A stretch of DNA of 64,000 nt, taken from assembly GCF_900491745.1 (NCBI RefSeq), contig NZ_UETR01000003.1, positions 381,893 through 445,892 of the forward strand, given 5' to 3'. This DNA comes from Amarolinea aalborgensis. Lineage in GTDB: Bacteria; Chloroflexota; Anaerolineae; SSC4; Amarolineaceae. Below, piece by piece: positions 49,481 to 56,718 of this stretch. The stretch's first letter is position 1. Every line of letters starts with the position of its first letter. Below the pieces are notes generated by a model that had not been told where the DNA came from, ran no database searches, and worked only from the letters and a program-made list of their open reading frames with translations. The position numbers and the translations under genes are program-made.

Positions 49481-51007
49481 TCAATCTCCATCTGCGGCCG
49501 CGTAGCGCCAGGTCAAGCATAAGATGCGCGGCGTAGTCGGCTGCACGCGCGCATGATCGTCAATGCGCAGGCCGCACAGCCAGGCAATGCCCTGCGCGCC
49601 GACGAGCAGCGGCCAGCGCGGTCGCAGCGCGGCCGGCAGCTTGTGGTTGATCATGAAGGCGTTGAGCGAGGTGCGGCGCCCCCCCAGGCCAAGCGGGCGC
49701 AGCCAGTCGCCCGGCTGGCGGGGGCGCAGAACGGGCGCGGGGCCGACTACGTCAGCATCGAGAAACGCACGCCAGGGCTGATTCTCCGTTTGCCACCCCG
49801 AGGGCAACTCATCGGGTCGTCGAATCTCAGCCTCCACGCGCCAGCCGCTGAACGGCAGGCGCGTGACACCCGGCATGATCACCGGGAGACTTGGCATGAC
49901 CAACTGCGGCCCAGCACGGTCGTCCGGTCGGGCATCGGCATCAGCCACCGTGAAGGTGGTGTAGCCAACAGTCAGCGCCAGCCCACGCGGCAGGGTAACG
50001 CATTGGCCGGTGACGCAGGTGGGGCTGACGAGCAGACGCCGCGCGCGCTCGACATGCTCAAAACCCACATCGCGCAGGCCAGGGCGCAGGCGGTGAATCG
50101 CTTCGCGCAGCAGGCTGCGCTGCCAGGCCACCTGCAGCTGGCGCCAGGGCGCCAGGGCGAATGTGATCCCGCCGACGTCACTGGGCATAATCACCTGCGG
50201 CCAGAGAGTCGCCAGCATCTGGCGCAGCGCCTGCTGTTCATCGCTGATCACCTGCGCCGATCGGCGCAGCGCCGCACGCACGCCCGGGTTGTAGGTTTCC
50301 AACACAGGCAGCAGTTCATGGCGCAGGCGATTGCGAAACAGGGTCACATCCAGGTTGGTGCGATCCATACGCGGCGTCAGGCCGTGTTCCTGGCAGTAGG
50401 CCTCGATGTCCAGCCGGGGCACATCGAGCAAGGGGCGCACCAGGCGCAAGCCGCCCTCAGCCGGCGCGCCAGCCAGCGCATCCAGTGGACTGTCCACCAC
50501 GGCGCGCCCCCAGGGCGGCCGGGGCAGCGGGCTGAGCGGCAACATGCCGCGCAGACCTGACAATCCGCTGCCACGCAAGAAGTGCATGAGAATGGTTTCC
50601 ACCTGGTCATCGGCGTTATGCGCCACGGCGACCGTGCCGCTGCCAACCGCAAGCGCAACCTCGCCCAGAAAATTATAGCGCGCACGTCGCCCCGCCTCTT
50701 CCACCGAGAGGCTGTCGCGGCTGACTGCTGCACGCACATCAGCCCGGCCGATGGTGCAGGGCAGATTCCAGGCCGCAGCCAGGTCGGCCACAAAGGCGGC
50801 ATCCGCATCGGCCTCCGCGCCGCGCAAACCATGATGCAGATGCGCAACATGGATGCGCGGTGCGTGCGTAGGCGGCAAATGGCAGAGAACGTGCAAGAGG
50901 CATAGCGAATCAGCGCCGCCTGAGACGCCGACGACCACCAAAGCGCCAGGGCTGAAAAGGGCAAAATCGCTGATTGCGGCGGCCGCGGCCGCCCGAACAT
51001 CCATCAT
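49481..51007 (-). CDS. tilS: tRNA(Ile)-lysidine synthase
   Basis: 508 residues from ATG 51007 (the next codon is also ATG). The frame is open to 51478, but that lies over the divergent gene and upstream of the promoter. The N-terminal PP-loop VVGVSGGADSLCLLHVL, HLHHGLRGAEADADA, AVAHNADDQVETILMHFLRGSG and RNRLRHELLP are hallmark blocks. The C-terminal TilS domain ends with LRPRQPGDWLRPLGLGGRRTS and RWPLLV. It changes C34 of tRNA-Ile2 to lysidine so that AUA is read as Ile. No ribosome site; the promoter position predicts a leaderless mRNA. Confidence 0.96.
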   Translation of the reverse strand: MMDVRAAAAAAISDFALFSPGALVVVGVSGGADSLCLLHVLCHLPPTHAPRIHVAHLHHGLRGAEADADAAFVADLAAAWNLPCTIGRADVRAAVSRDSLSVEEAGRRARYNFLGEVALAVGSGTVAVAHNADDQVETILMHFLRGSGLSGLRGMLPLSPLPRPPWGRAVVDSPLDALAGAPAEGGLRLVRPLLDVPRLDIEAYCQEHGLTPRMDRTNLDVTLFRNRLRHELLPVLETYNPGVRAALRRSAQVISDEQQALRQMLATLWPQVIMPSDVGGITFALAPWRQLQVAWQRSLLREAIHRLRPGLRDVGFEHVERARRLLVSPTCVTGQCVTLPRGLALTVGYTTFTVADADARPDDRAGPQLVMPSLPVIMPGVTRLPFSGWRVEAEIRRPDELPSGWQTENQPWRAFLDADVVGPAPVLRPRQPGDWLRPLGLGGRRTSLNAFMINHKLPAALRPRWPLLVGAQGIAWLCGLRIDDHARVQPTTPRILCLTWRYAAADGD

Positions 51008-51014
51008 GCCGGCT

Positions 51015-51043
51015 ATTGTAGCACGGTGCAAAAGCCTCACCAA
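51015..51043 (-). promoter_or_regulatory. Promoter of tilS
   Basis: Minus strand: TTGGTG, 17 bases, TACAAT, ending seven bases before the ATG, so transcription should start at or next to the A of the start codon. Confidence 0.7.
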
Positions 51044-51066
51044 AAGCAGCGCCAACCACACACGAT

Positions 51067-51095
51067 TTGCTGCCTGCCTGGGCGCAAGGTACAAT
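51067..51095 (+). promoter_or_regulatory. Promoter of the RlmM/FtsJ-like gene
   Basis: TTGCTG, 17 bases, TACAAT, ending six bases before the ATG. It also predicts a leaderless message and mirrors the tilS promoter. Confidence 0.7.
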
Positions 51096-51101
51096 CGAGG
51101 C

Positions 51102-52148
51102 ATGGAAAACGAACACACGCCATCACACGTCATTCTTTCTGCAGCGCCCGCTTCGGAAGCTGCTGCCGTCGCCGAGCTGCGCCGCGTCGCCGCGGACGCC
51201 GAGGTGGTGCGCCGGCTGGAGCCTGGCACGCTGCTGGTCGCGGTCAACGATCCGCTCCACACGCTGCTGCCGGCCTGGCAGCAAGCGCCGCCCATTTGGG
51301 TGCGGCATGTGCATCCCGTCCACGCCACGGCGCCGTTCTTGGAAGGTGAACCGGGTCTTGTCCGCCTGGAAGAAATCGCCAGACCATTGGCGGCCGCGCT
51401 GGACGCAGCCCTCCCTTTCTCCGTGCAGAGCCGCCTGGTAGGCGATGGCCCGTGGCCGCAGCAGCGTTTCGATATCAATCAACGCCTGGCAACCCTGCTG
51501 CAAACGCTGACCGGCGCTCCGCTCGATGTGCGTGCGCCAACCCAGGTGCTCTCGCTGACGGCCACCGCGGAGCGAGCCTACCTCGGCATTTCGCCAGTCA
51601 GCCTCAATTTGAGCGCCTGGTCAGGCGGGCAGATGCGCTTTGCGCGTGAGGAGGGCGAGCAGATCAGCCGCAGCGAGTTCAAGCTGCTGGAAGCGCTGGA
51701 TGTATTCAAACTGGAGCTGCCGACGCGCGGCGCCGCGCTCGACCTGGGGGCCGCGCCCGGCGGTTGGACGCGCATCCTGCGCCTGCGCGGCCTGGATGTC
51801 GTTGCCCTGGACCCCGCAGAGCTGGACGGCCGCCTGCTCAATATGCCTGGCGTGCGCCATGTGCGTTCACTGGTGCAAAATTTCGATCCGGGCGCGCAGC
51901 GCTTTGTCGTTGTCACGAACGACCTGCGCATGGACGCCCTGGCTTCGGTGCAGGTGATGACCCGTGCGGCCGCCTGGCTGCAGCCGGGCGGCCTCGGTCT
52001 CATCACCCTCAAGCTGCCTGCACAACAGCTGGAAAGCCTGGTCGCGCGGGCGCTGAATGATCTCAAGGTTGCGTACCGCATCGTGGGCGCACGTCAGCTT
52101 TTTCATAACCGACAAGAGATCACGGTCGCGCTCAGAAGCAGGCGTTGA
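51102..52148 (+). CDS. FtsJ/RlmM-like SAM-dependent methyltransferase
   Basis: 348 residues from ATG 51102. The N-terminal 190 residues include a THUMP-like segment as in RlmM (LSLTATAERAYLGISPVSLNLSAW is close to the typical THUMP end). The catalytic domain has LDLGAAPGGWTRILRLRG (SAM motif I), VVALDPAEL, the Asp in VVTNDLRMD and KLPAQ, matching the K-D-K-type arrangement of ribose 2'-O-methyltransferases. RlmM methylates C2498 of 23S rRNA; the exact target here is inferred. Divergent from tilS, so both ends of this short intergenic region serve RNA modification. Confidence 0.88.
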   Translation: MENEHTPSHVILSAAPASEAAAVAELRRVAADAEVVRRLEPGTLLVAVNDPLHTLLPAWQQAPPIWVRHVHPVHATAPFLEGEPGLVRLEEIARPLAAALDAALPFSVQSRLVGDGPWPQQRFDINQRLATLLQTLTGAPLDVRAPTQVLSLTATAERAYLGISPVSLNLSAWSGGQMRFAREEGEQISRSEFKLLEALDVFKLELPTRGAALDLGAAPGGWTRILRLRGLDVVALDPAELDGRLLNMPGVRHVRSLVQNFDPGAQRFVVVTNDLRMDALASVQVMTRAAAWLQPGGLGLITLKLPAQQLESLVARALNDLKVAYRIVGARQLFHNRQEITVALRSRR

Positions 52149-52179
52149 TCGGTTTGCGATAAAAAAATCCGCGTCGTGC

Positions 52180-52208
52180 TTGACATCGCCGCAGAACCAT
52201 GTTATAAT
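52180..52208 (+). promoter_or_regulatory. Consensus promoter of the phasin-like gene
   Basis: TTGACA, 17 bases, TATAAT, a full consensus match. Expected start near 52215. Confidence 0.92.
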
Positions 52209-52306
52209 CGCTTATGACGCGATGCGTTATAGTTTAACCACCATCGCTCTGAGACCAATCGTCTGCCCGATGCATCATGCAAACGCAACGATAAGGAGAA
52301 ACGATT

Positions 52307-52744
52307 ATGGCACAGAAGAAAGTGACAGAACAAGTTGTGGAGCAAGCCGAGAAGGCTGTAGAAGTTGTCAAGACCGAAGTCGCAGAGACCACCGAGAAAG
52401 CAACACCGCTGTTCGAAACGGTGCATCGGGTCCTGCTGGCAGGCGTCGGCGCCGTGGCGCTGACGACCGATGAAGTTCAGGATTTCGTGGATCGCCTGGT
52501 CGAGCGCGGCGAAATCGCCGAACGCGACGGCCGCAAGCTGGTCAAGGATGTCTTGTCCCGCCGCAACGGCGCGGAGAAGCAAGTCGAGAAGAGCGTCGAG
52601 AACGCCTCCAACATGGTTGAAGAGCAGATCGAGAAGATCCTCAACCGGTTGAACGTTCCCACCAAGCACGACATCGAAGAACTGGGTAAGAAGATCGCCC
52701 ACCTGACGAAGAAGGTAGACGATCTGAAGAAGACGCCCGCCTGA
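52307..52744 (+). CDS. Phasin-like granule-associated protein
   Basis: 145 residues with AAGGAGAAA upstream. It is nearly all helix. The N-terminus is charged (EQVVEQAEKAVEVVKTEVAE), the centre has the amphipathic segment VHRVLLAGVGAVALTTDEVQDFVDRLVERGEIAERDGRKLVKDVL typical in pattern of poly(hydroxyalkanoate) granule-associated/phasin proteins, and the C-terminus is a coiled coil ending LTKKVDDLKK. Such proteins coat storage granules. A PhaR-like regulator follows, supporting the reading; the strong promoter fits an abundant coat protein. No PHA synthase is in the window. Confidence 0.75.
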   Translation: MAQKKVTEQVVEQAEKAVEVVKTEVAETTEKATPLFETVHRVLLAGVGAVALTTDEVQDFVDRLVERGEIAERDGRKLVKDVLSRRNGAEKQVEKSVENASNMVEEQIEKILNRLNVPTKHDIEELGKKIAHLTKKVDDLKKTPA

Positions 52745-52782
52745 GCATGCGCGCCGGATGGCGCCATTGCATGTTTTTCCAT

Positions 52783-52837
52783 ACCAGGTTTCCAGCCTGC
52801 CATCACCGCAGCGCCGCGAAGCCTGGTTTTGTTTTTG
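52783..52837 (+). terminator. Terminator after the phasin-like gene
   Basis: Arms ACCAGGTTT / AAGCCTGGT (one G-T pair) with a large loop, followed by TTTGTTTTT. Confidence 0.7.
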
Positions 52838-52846
52838 GCGAACTGT

Positions 52847-52875
52847 TTGACACAACGCGGCAAGCCCATTATAAT
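52847..52875 (+). promoter_or_regulatory. Consensus promoter of the PhaR-like gene
   Basis: TTGACA, 17 bases, TATAAT, a full consensus match; expected start near 52882, 40 bases before the ATG. Confidence 0.92.
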
Positions 52876-52921
52876 GAGAGCATAGGCTGCGCCATGTAGG
52901 CCGTGAGTGGAGAGTAAGATC

Positions 52922-53533
52922 ATGCTCGTTATCAAACGTTATCCAAACCGCAAGCTGTACGACACAGAAGCCAAACGCTACGTTACGCTCGAAGGCATTG
53001 CCGAGCTCATTCAGCGCGGTGAGGAGTTGCACGTGGTTGATCACGAGACAGGCGAAGATCTCACGACGGTCACACTGTCGCAAATCATCTTTGAGCAAGA
53101 GAAAAAGCGCGCCGGCTTCTTGCCCAAGTCAATTCTTTCCAACCTCATTCGCACGGGCAGCGACACGCTTGATTATTTGTGGCGGTCTTTCCAGGCCTCA
53201 ACCAGCGCCGTGCGCCTGTTGGAGCAGGAAATCAATCGCCGGCTCGACGCCCTGGTCGAACGGGGCGAGTTGGGCGTGCCGGAAGCCAACCGCCTGCGCG
53301 CTGAACTGGCGCGCTTTGCGCCGCCATCCTTTGATCACAAAGGACCTGAAGCTGCGCTCGAAGAGAGCATTCTTGGCCGCCTCAACATCCCGACGCGCGC
53401 CGATATCCTGGCTCTGCAAGCTCAACTGGAAGCCCTCACGGTTGAGCTTGAGTCGCTGATGCAAGCGCGCCAGGGGCCGCCAGCAGCCGCATCTGTAGGG
53501 AATTCCTCCGCAACCAAGGAGATCAGCACGTGA
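52922..53533 (+). CDS. PhaR-like polyhydroxyalkanoate synthesis regulator
   Basis: 203 residues from the ATG with GGAG upstream. The N-terminal 60 residues match the PHB/PHA accumulation regulator DNA-binding domain (VIKRYPNRKLYDTEAKRYVT, LEGIAELI, FEQEKK). The rest is helical and ends in a coiled coil (LALQAQLEALTVELESLMQ) with a Ser/Ala tail. In PHA-forming bacteria PhaR binds both the polymer and the phasin promoter and releases repression when granules form. The phasin-like gene directly upstream makes this wiring plausible here. Its stop overlaps the next start (GTGA). Confidence 0.87.
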   Translation: MLVIKRYPNRKLYDTEAKRYVTLEGIAELIQRGEELHVVDHETGEDLTTVTLSQIIFEQEKKRAGFLPKSILSNLIRTGSDTLDYLWRSFQASTSAVRLLEQEINRRLDALVERGELGVPEANRLRAELARFAPPSFDHKGPEAALEESILGRLNIPTRADILALQAQLEALTVELESLMQARQGPPAAASVGNSSATKEIST

Positions 53534-54810
53534 CGACTGAACGCTCCAGGAAGATTGCTCTTGTTCTGGCCGGCGGCGGCCTGACCGGCGCTGTGTACGA
53601 AATCGGCGCTCTGCGGGCCATCAATGATCTCCTGCAAGACCGGACCGTCAACGACTTTGACATTATCGTGGGCACCAGCGCGGGCGCCATCGTTGGCAGT
53701 CTCTTGGCGAATGGCATGAGCCCGACCGCTGCAATGGATGCATTGGCCGGCCGCCACGTCGAAGTGCGCGCGCTGTGGGCGGGCGACCTGTTCCGGCCCA
53801 ACTACGGCGAGGTGCTTGGACGCCTGCGCCGGTTTCCGGGCACGGTTCAAAACGCGCTGCGTCACTATAGTCGCAACGTCCACGACATGAACTTGTGGGA
53901 CTTCATCTGGACACTGATCGAAGTCCTGCCATCTGGTCTTTATGATGGCACCGCGCTTGAAGGCTATATGGCCTCGGCGCTCAATCGGCCCGGCTTATCC
54001 AACGACTTCCGCGCCCTCAACCGAGAGCTGTACATCATCGCCACTGATCTTGACACCGGACACCGCGCTGTCTTTGGCAACGACCAGAACAGCCATGTGC
54101 CGATTTCGTTGGCAGTTGCGGCTTCTTCGGCCGTGCCGCTCCTCTACAAACCGGTGCGCATCGGCCAGCGCGATTACATTGACGGGGGAATGCGCGGCAA
54201 TGCCAGCATTGATCTTGCGATCGAGCACGGCGCCAAGCTGATCGTCTGTATCAATCCCCTTGTCCCCCTCAACAACCAGCGTAAGCGTGGCGTGCCGATG
54301 CTCGGCCCGGATGGGACTTTTATCAGCGACAAGGGCATGCAGGCGATCGGCTCGCAGGTCATCCGCATCATGATGCGCTCCGGCCTCAACTACCACATCA
54401 AGACGCTGCGCCGCCGTCACCCTGACGTGGACATCATTCTGATCGAACCGCGCGCCGATGACTATCAGATGTTCTTCTACAACATCATGCGCTATTCTGC
54501 CCGCCTCCTCGTCGCGGAACACGGTTATCAATCGGTGACGTTGGATCTGGCCGACCGCTACCATGAGTTCAAGGACATTCTGTCTCGCCATGATCTCCAT
54601 ATTTCGCGCCGCCGCGTGATTCAACACCTCGAAGAGCTCACGCACGTGGAAGAGCATGAGCCTCCTGCTGAGCTTGCGTCGCCAACGGCGCCGGCGACTG
54701 TGGCGTCGAATCCGATCATCAGCCAGTTGGATCAGGCATTGCGTTCGCTCGACAGCACGCTCGACACGCTGCACGACAGCCGCTCACATACCAACGGAGC
54801 CAATCGTTGA
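53530..54810 (+). CDS. Patatin-like phospholipase
   Basis: 426 residues from GTG 53530, which overlaps the PhaR-like stop by four bases. Patatin motifs: oxyanion loop LAGGGLTGAVYEIG, the nucleophile elbow GTSAGAIVG (Ser, about residue 56) and the catalytic Asp in YIDGGMRGN. The C-terminal about 100 residues are helical with an Ala/Pro-rich tail and no known domain. It is a Ser-Asp lipid acyl hydrolase, probably cytoplasmic because no signal peptide is seen. Patatin-like proteins act in storage-lipid or membrane-lipid turnover; coupling to phasin and PhaR suggests granules or droplets as the site, an inference. Confidence 0.93.
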   Translation: MTTERSRKIALVLAGGGLTGAVYEIGALRAINDLLQDRTVNDFDIIVGTSAGAIVGSLLANGMSPTAAMDALAGRHVEVRALWAGDLFRPNYGEVLGRLRRFPGTVQNALRHYSRNVHDMNLWDFIWTLIEVLPSGLYDGTALEGYMASALNRPGLSNDFRALNRELYIIATDLDTGHRAVFGNDQNSHVPISLAVAASSAVPLLYKPVRIGQRDYIDGGMRGNASIDLAIEHGAKLIVCINPLVPLNNQRKRGVPMLGPDGTFISDKGMQAIGSQVIRIMMRSGLNYHIKTLRRRHPDVDIILIEPRADDYQMFFYNIMRYSARLLVAEHGYQSVTLDLADRYHEFKDILSRHDLHISRRRVIQHLEELTHVEEHEPPAELASPTAPATVASNPIISQLDQALRSLDSTLDTLHDSRSHTNGANR

Positions 54811-54902
54811 TCCGTTCCACCGTCACTGACCGACCCCATGTCGAACGCCAACGACCGATGCACCAAACGACGGGCCAGACAGCCCGCCGTTTGCTTTGCA
54901 AC

Positions 54903-56138
54903 ATGCGCCGTTCCAAGCCTGCTAACCGGAGGTCGCGTCTGCCAGGCGCGGCGCTGATCCTGCTGTTGATTCTCCTGCTCGGCGGATGCCGCCCTGGCCC
55001 ACTATTGACGCCGGCCCCAACCGCCGAGCCTCTGGTGCCAACCTCACTGCCGCCCGTGGCTTTTTTCGCGCCGACGCCCAAACCGACGCTGGCGCCGCCA
55101 GCTACGCCAACCGCCGCGTTGGCCGTCGTGGACACGCCCACGATCGGCGCCCCGCTCACTCTGACCATCAGCCCGACCACAGCAGCCCCCAGCGCCACGC
55201 GCGCGCCAGTCCAACAGCTGTCCAGCGATTGGCGTCAGCGGATCGGCGTGGGTGTCGCCAACGGCGTCCTGGAGCAGATTGCATGGGGCGACGCACGACC
55301 CGGCTGGTACCTGGATTGGAAGATTCACGTCACGCCTGAACGCACGTCGGACATCGAGTTTGTCCAGATGGTGCGCCTGCAGCAGGGCGAAGCCCGCAAT
55401 ACGCCGGAGAACATACGGCGCGCAGCCGAGACGCACCCGGGAGCGCTCTGGCTGATTGGGAACGAGCCGGATGTCGCCTGGCAAGACAACTCAACCCCAG
55501 AGCAGTATGTCAGAGCTTATCATGATCTCTATCAAACGATCAAGACGGCTGATGCGACGGCGCGGCTGGCCATTGGCGGCATCAGCCAGGTGACGCCGCT
55601 GCGCATGCGCTATCTACAAAGGATTTGGGATCTGTATCGGGCGCAGTATGCCGCCGACATGCCGGTGGACGTGTGGAACATCCACACCTTCGTGCTGCGC
55701 GAAGAAAAGGATTCGTGGGGCGTTGGTCTGCCGCCGGGCTTTGACGACGCAGCCGACGGCACGCTGTGGAATATCGAAGATCATAACCGCATAGACCTGC
55801 TGCAGCAGGAGGTCATCGCCTTCCGCCGGTGGATGGCCGCGCACGGCCAACGCCAGAAACCGCTCATCGTGTCCGAATACGGCATCCTGATGCCGGCTGA
55901 TTACGGCTTCCCGCCTGAGATCGTGGCCGCGTATCTGACAGACAGCTTCACCTACTTTGCCACGGCCCGCGATGCCCACATCGGTAATACCGACGATGAC
56001 AATCGCCTGGTGCAGCGTTGGTGCTGGTACAGCACAGCCGATGATGTGTACCCAACCGGCAACCTCTTTGCCTGGCCTAGCCTGAACCCCACCGCCATCT
56101 TCCGCGCATACACGGCGTTCATGCGCGCCGCGCGTTGA
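54903..56138 (+). CDS. Lipoprotein with glycoside-hydrolase-like TIM barrel
   Basis: 411 residues if the ATG at 54903 is used, which gives a normal signal (RRSKPANRRSRL, hydrophobic run, LLLGGC lipobox). The frame is open to a TTG at 54807 that overlaps the patatin stop (TTGA) and to ATG 54858; coupled initiation there is possible. After a Pro/Thr linker (about 35-115), the catalytic-type domain has WLIGNEPDVAWQDN, placing an acid/base Glu at the end of strand 4, and PLIVSEYGILMP with the likely nucleophile Glu, as in clan A glycosidases (GH5/GH39-like). Substrate unknown. It is probably read from the phaR-like/patatin transcript. Confidence 0.8.
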   Translation: MRRSKPANRRSRLPGAALILLLILLLGGCRPGPLLTPAPTAEPLVPTSLPPVAFFAPTPKPTLAPPATPTAALAVVDTPTIGAPLTLTISPTTAAPSATRAPVQQLSSDWRQRIGVGVANGVLEQIAWGDARPGWYLDWKIHVTPERTSDIEFVQMVRLQQGEARNTPENIRRAAETHPGALWLIGNEPDVAWQDNSTPEQYVRAYHDLYQTIKTADATARLAIGGISQVTPLRMRYLQRIWDLYRAQYAADMPVDVWNIHTFVLREEKDSWGVGLPPGFDDAADGTLWNIEDHNRIDLLQQEVIAFRRWMAAHGQRQKPLIVSEYGILMPADYGFPPEIVAAYLTDSFTYFATARDAHIGNTDDDNRLVQRWCWYSTADDVYPTGNLFAWPSLNPTAIFRAYTAFMRAAR

Positions 56139-56195
56139 GCGGAGAAGTGAAGTCTATCACCGCTTGCAGTGTCATATCACGCGGCCGCCAGGCGG

Positions 56196-56597
56196 TCAGC
56201 GCAGTCCCATCTCCGTAAGCACTTGGGGATACTGGCGTTCCGCCTCGACAAAGAGATCGCCTAGCTGCATTGCCTTGAAGACGTAGCCTTTGGTGGCAAT
56301 TTGGCCGCCGAAGAAGGCGTCGCGCAGCCGCACCTCGCCCAGCCAAATCTTGTGCAGCGTATCCGCCTCCAGGTTGAGCTCCAGATCGGCCTTGCCGGCC
56401 TGCGGGCCAAACAGCGCTTCCACCGGTCGGCCGCGACCATCCAGCAGAATCTGCGCGTTGGGCTGGCGCGTGTTGAGTCGAATCACCAGGTTGGAACGCG
56501 CAAACTGATCCGTTGCATTCGAATTTTTCATCAAACGGCCAAACAGTTGATCCATGACCGCGTAAAACTGCTTCTCATCTCGATAAAATGCCACCAT
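56196..56597 (-). CDS. SCP2 sterol-binding domain protein
   Basis: 133 residues from ATG 56597; AAGGAGGT lies very close, so GTG 56594 or GTG 56609 could be the true start. It has the single-domain SCP2 pattern: N-terminal helix with FGRLMKN, then LVIRLNTRQPNAQILLDGRG, ADLELNLEADTLHKIWLGEVRLRDAFFGGQIATKG and the C-terminal helix LFVEAERQYPQVL. SCP2 proteins bind fatty acyl chains or sterols in a hydrophobic tunnel and carry them in the cytoplasm. It lies 121 bases after the acyl-reductase-like gene on the same strand. Confidence 0.87.
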   Translation of the reverse strand: MVAFYRDEKQFYAVMDQLFGRLMKNSNATDQFARSNLVIRLNTRQPNAQILLDGRGRPVEALFGPQAGKADLELNLEADTLHKIWLGEVRLRDAFFGGQIATKGYVFKAMQLGDLFVEAERQYPQVLTEMGLR

Positions 56598-56718
56598 GAC
56601 CTCCTTCACACCCAGGGTTCATTTTGCACCTGTCGCTGTTGGCAATGAACGTTGCCAGCGCCCGCCTGTGAGGAGACGAGCGCTGGAAAACGCCAGGCCT
56701 ATCCGATTGGCGCCGCGC

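Noticed and set aside
51102..51478. N-terminal extension of tilS to 51478
   Set aside because: It would run through the divergent gene and lie upstream of the tilS promoter; the protein family begins at 51007.
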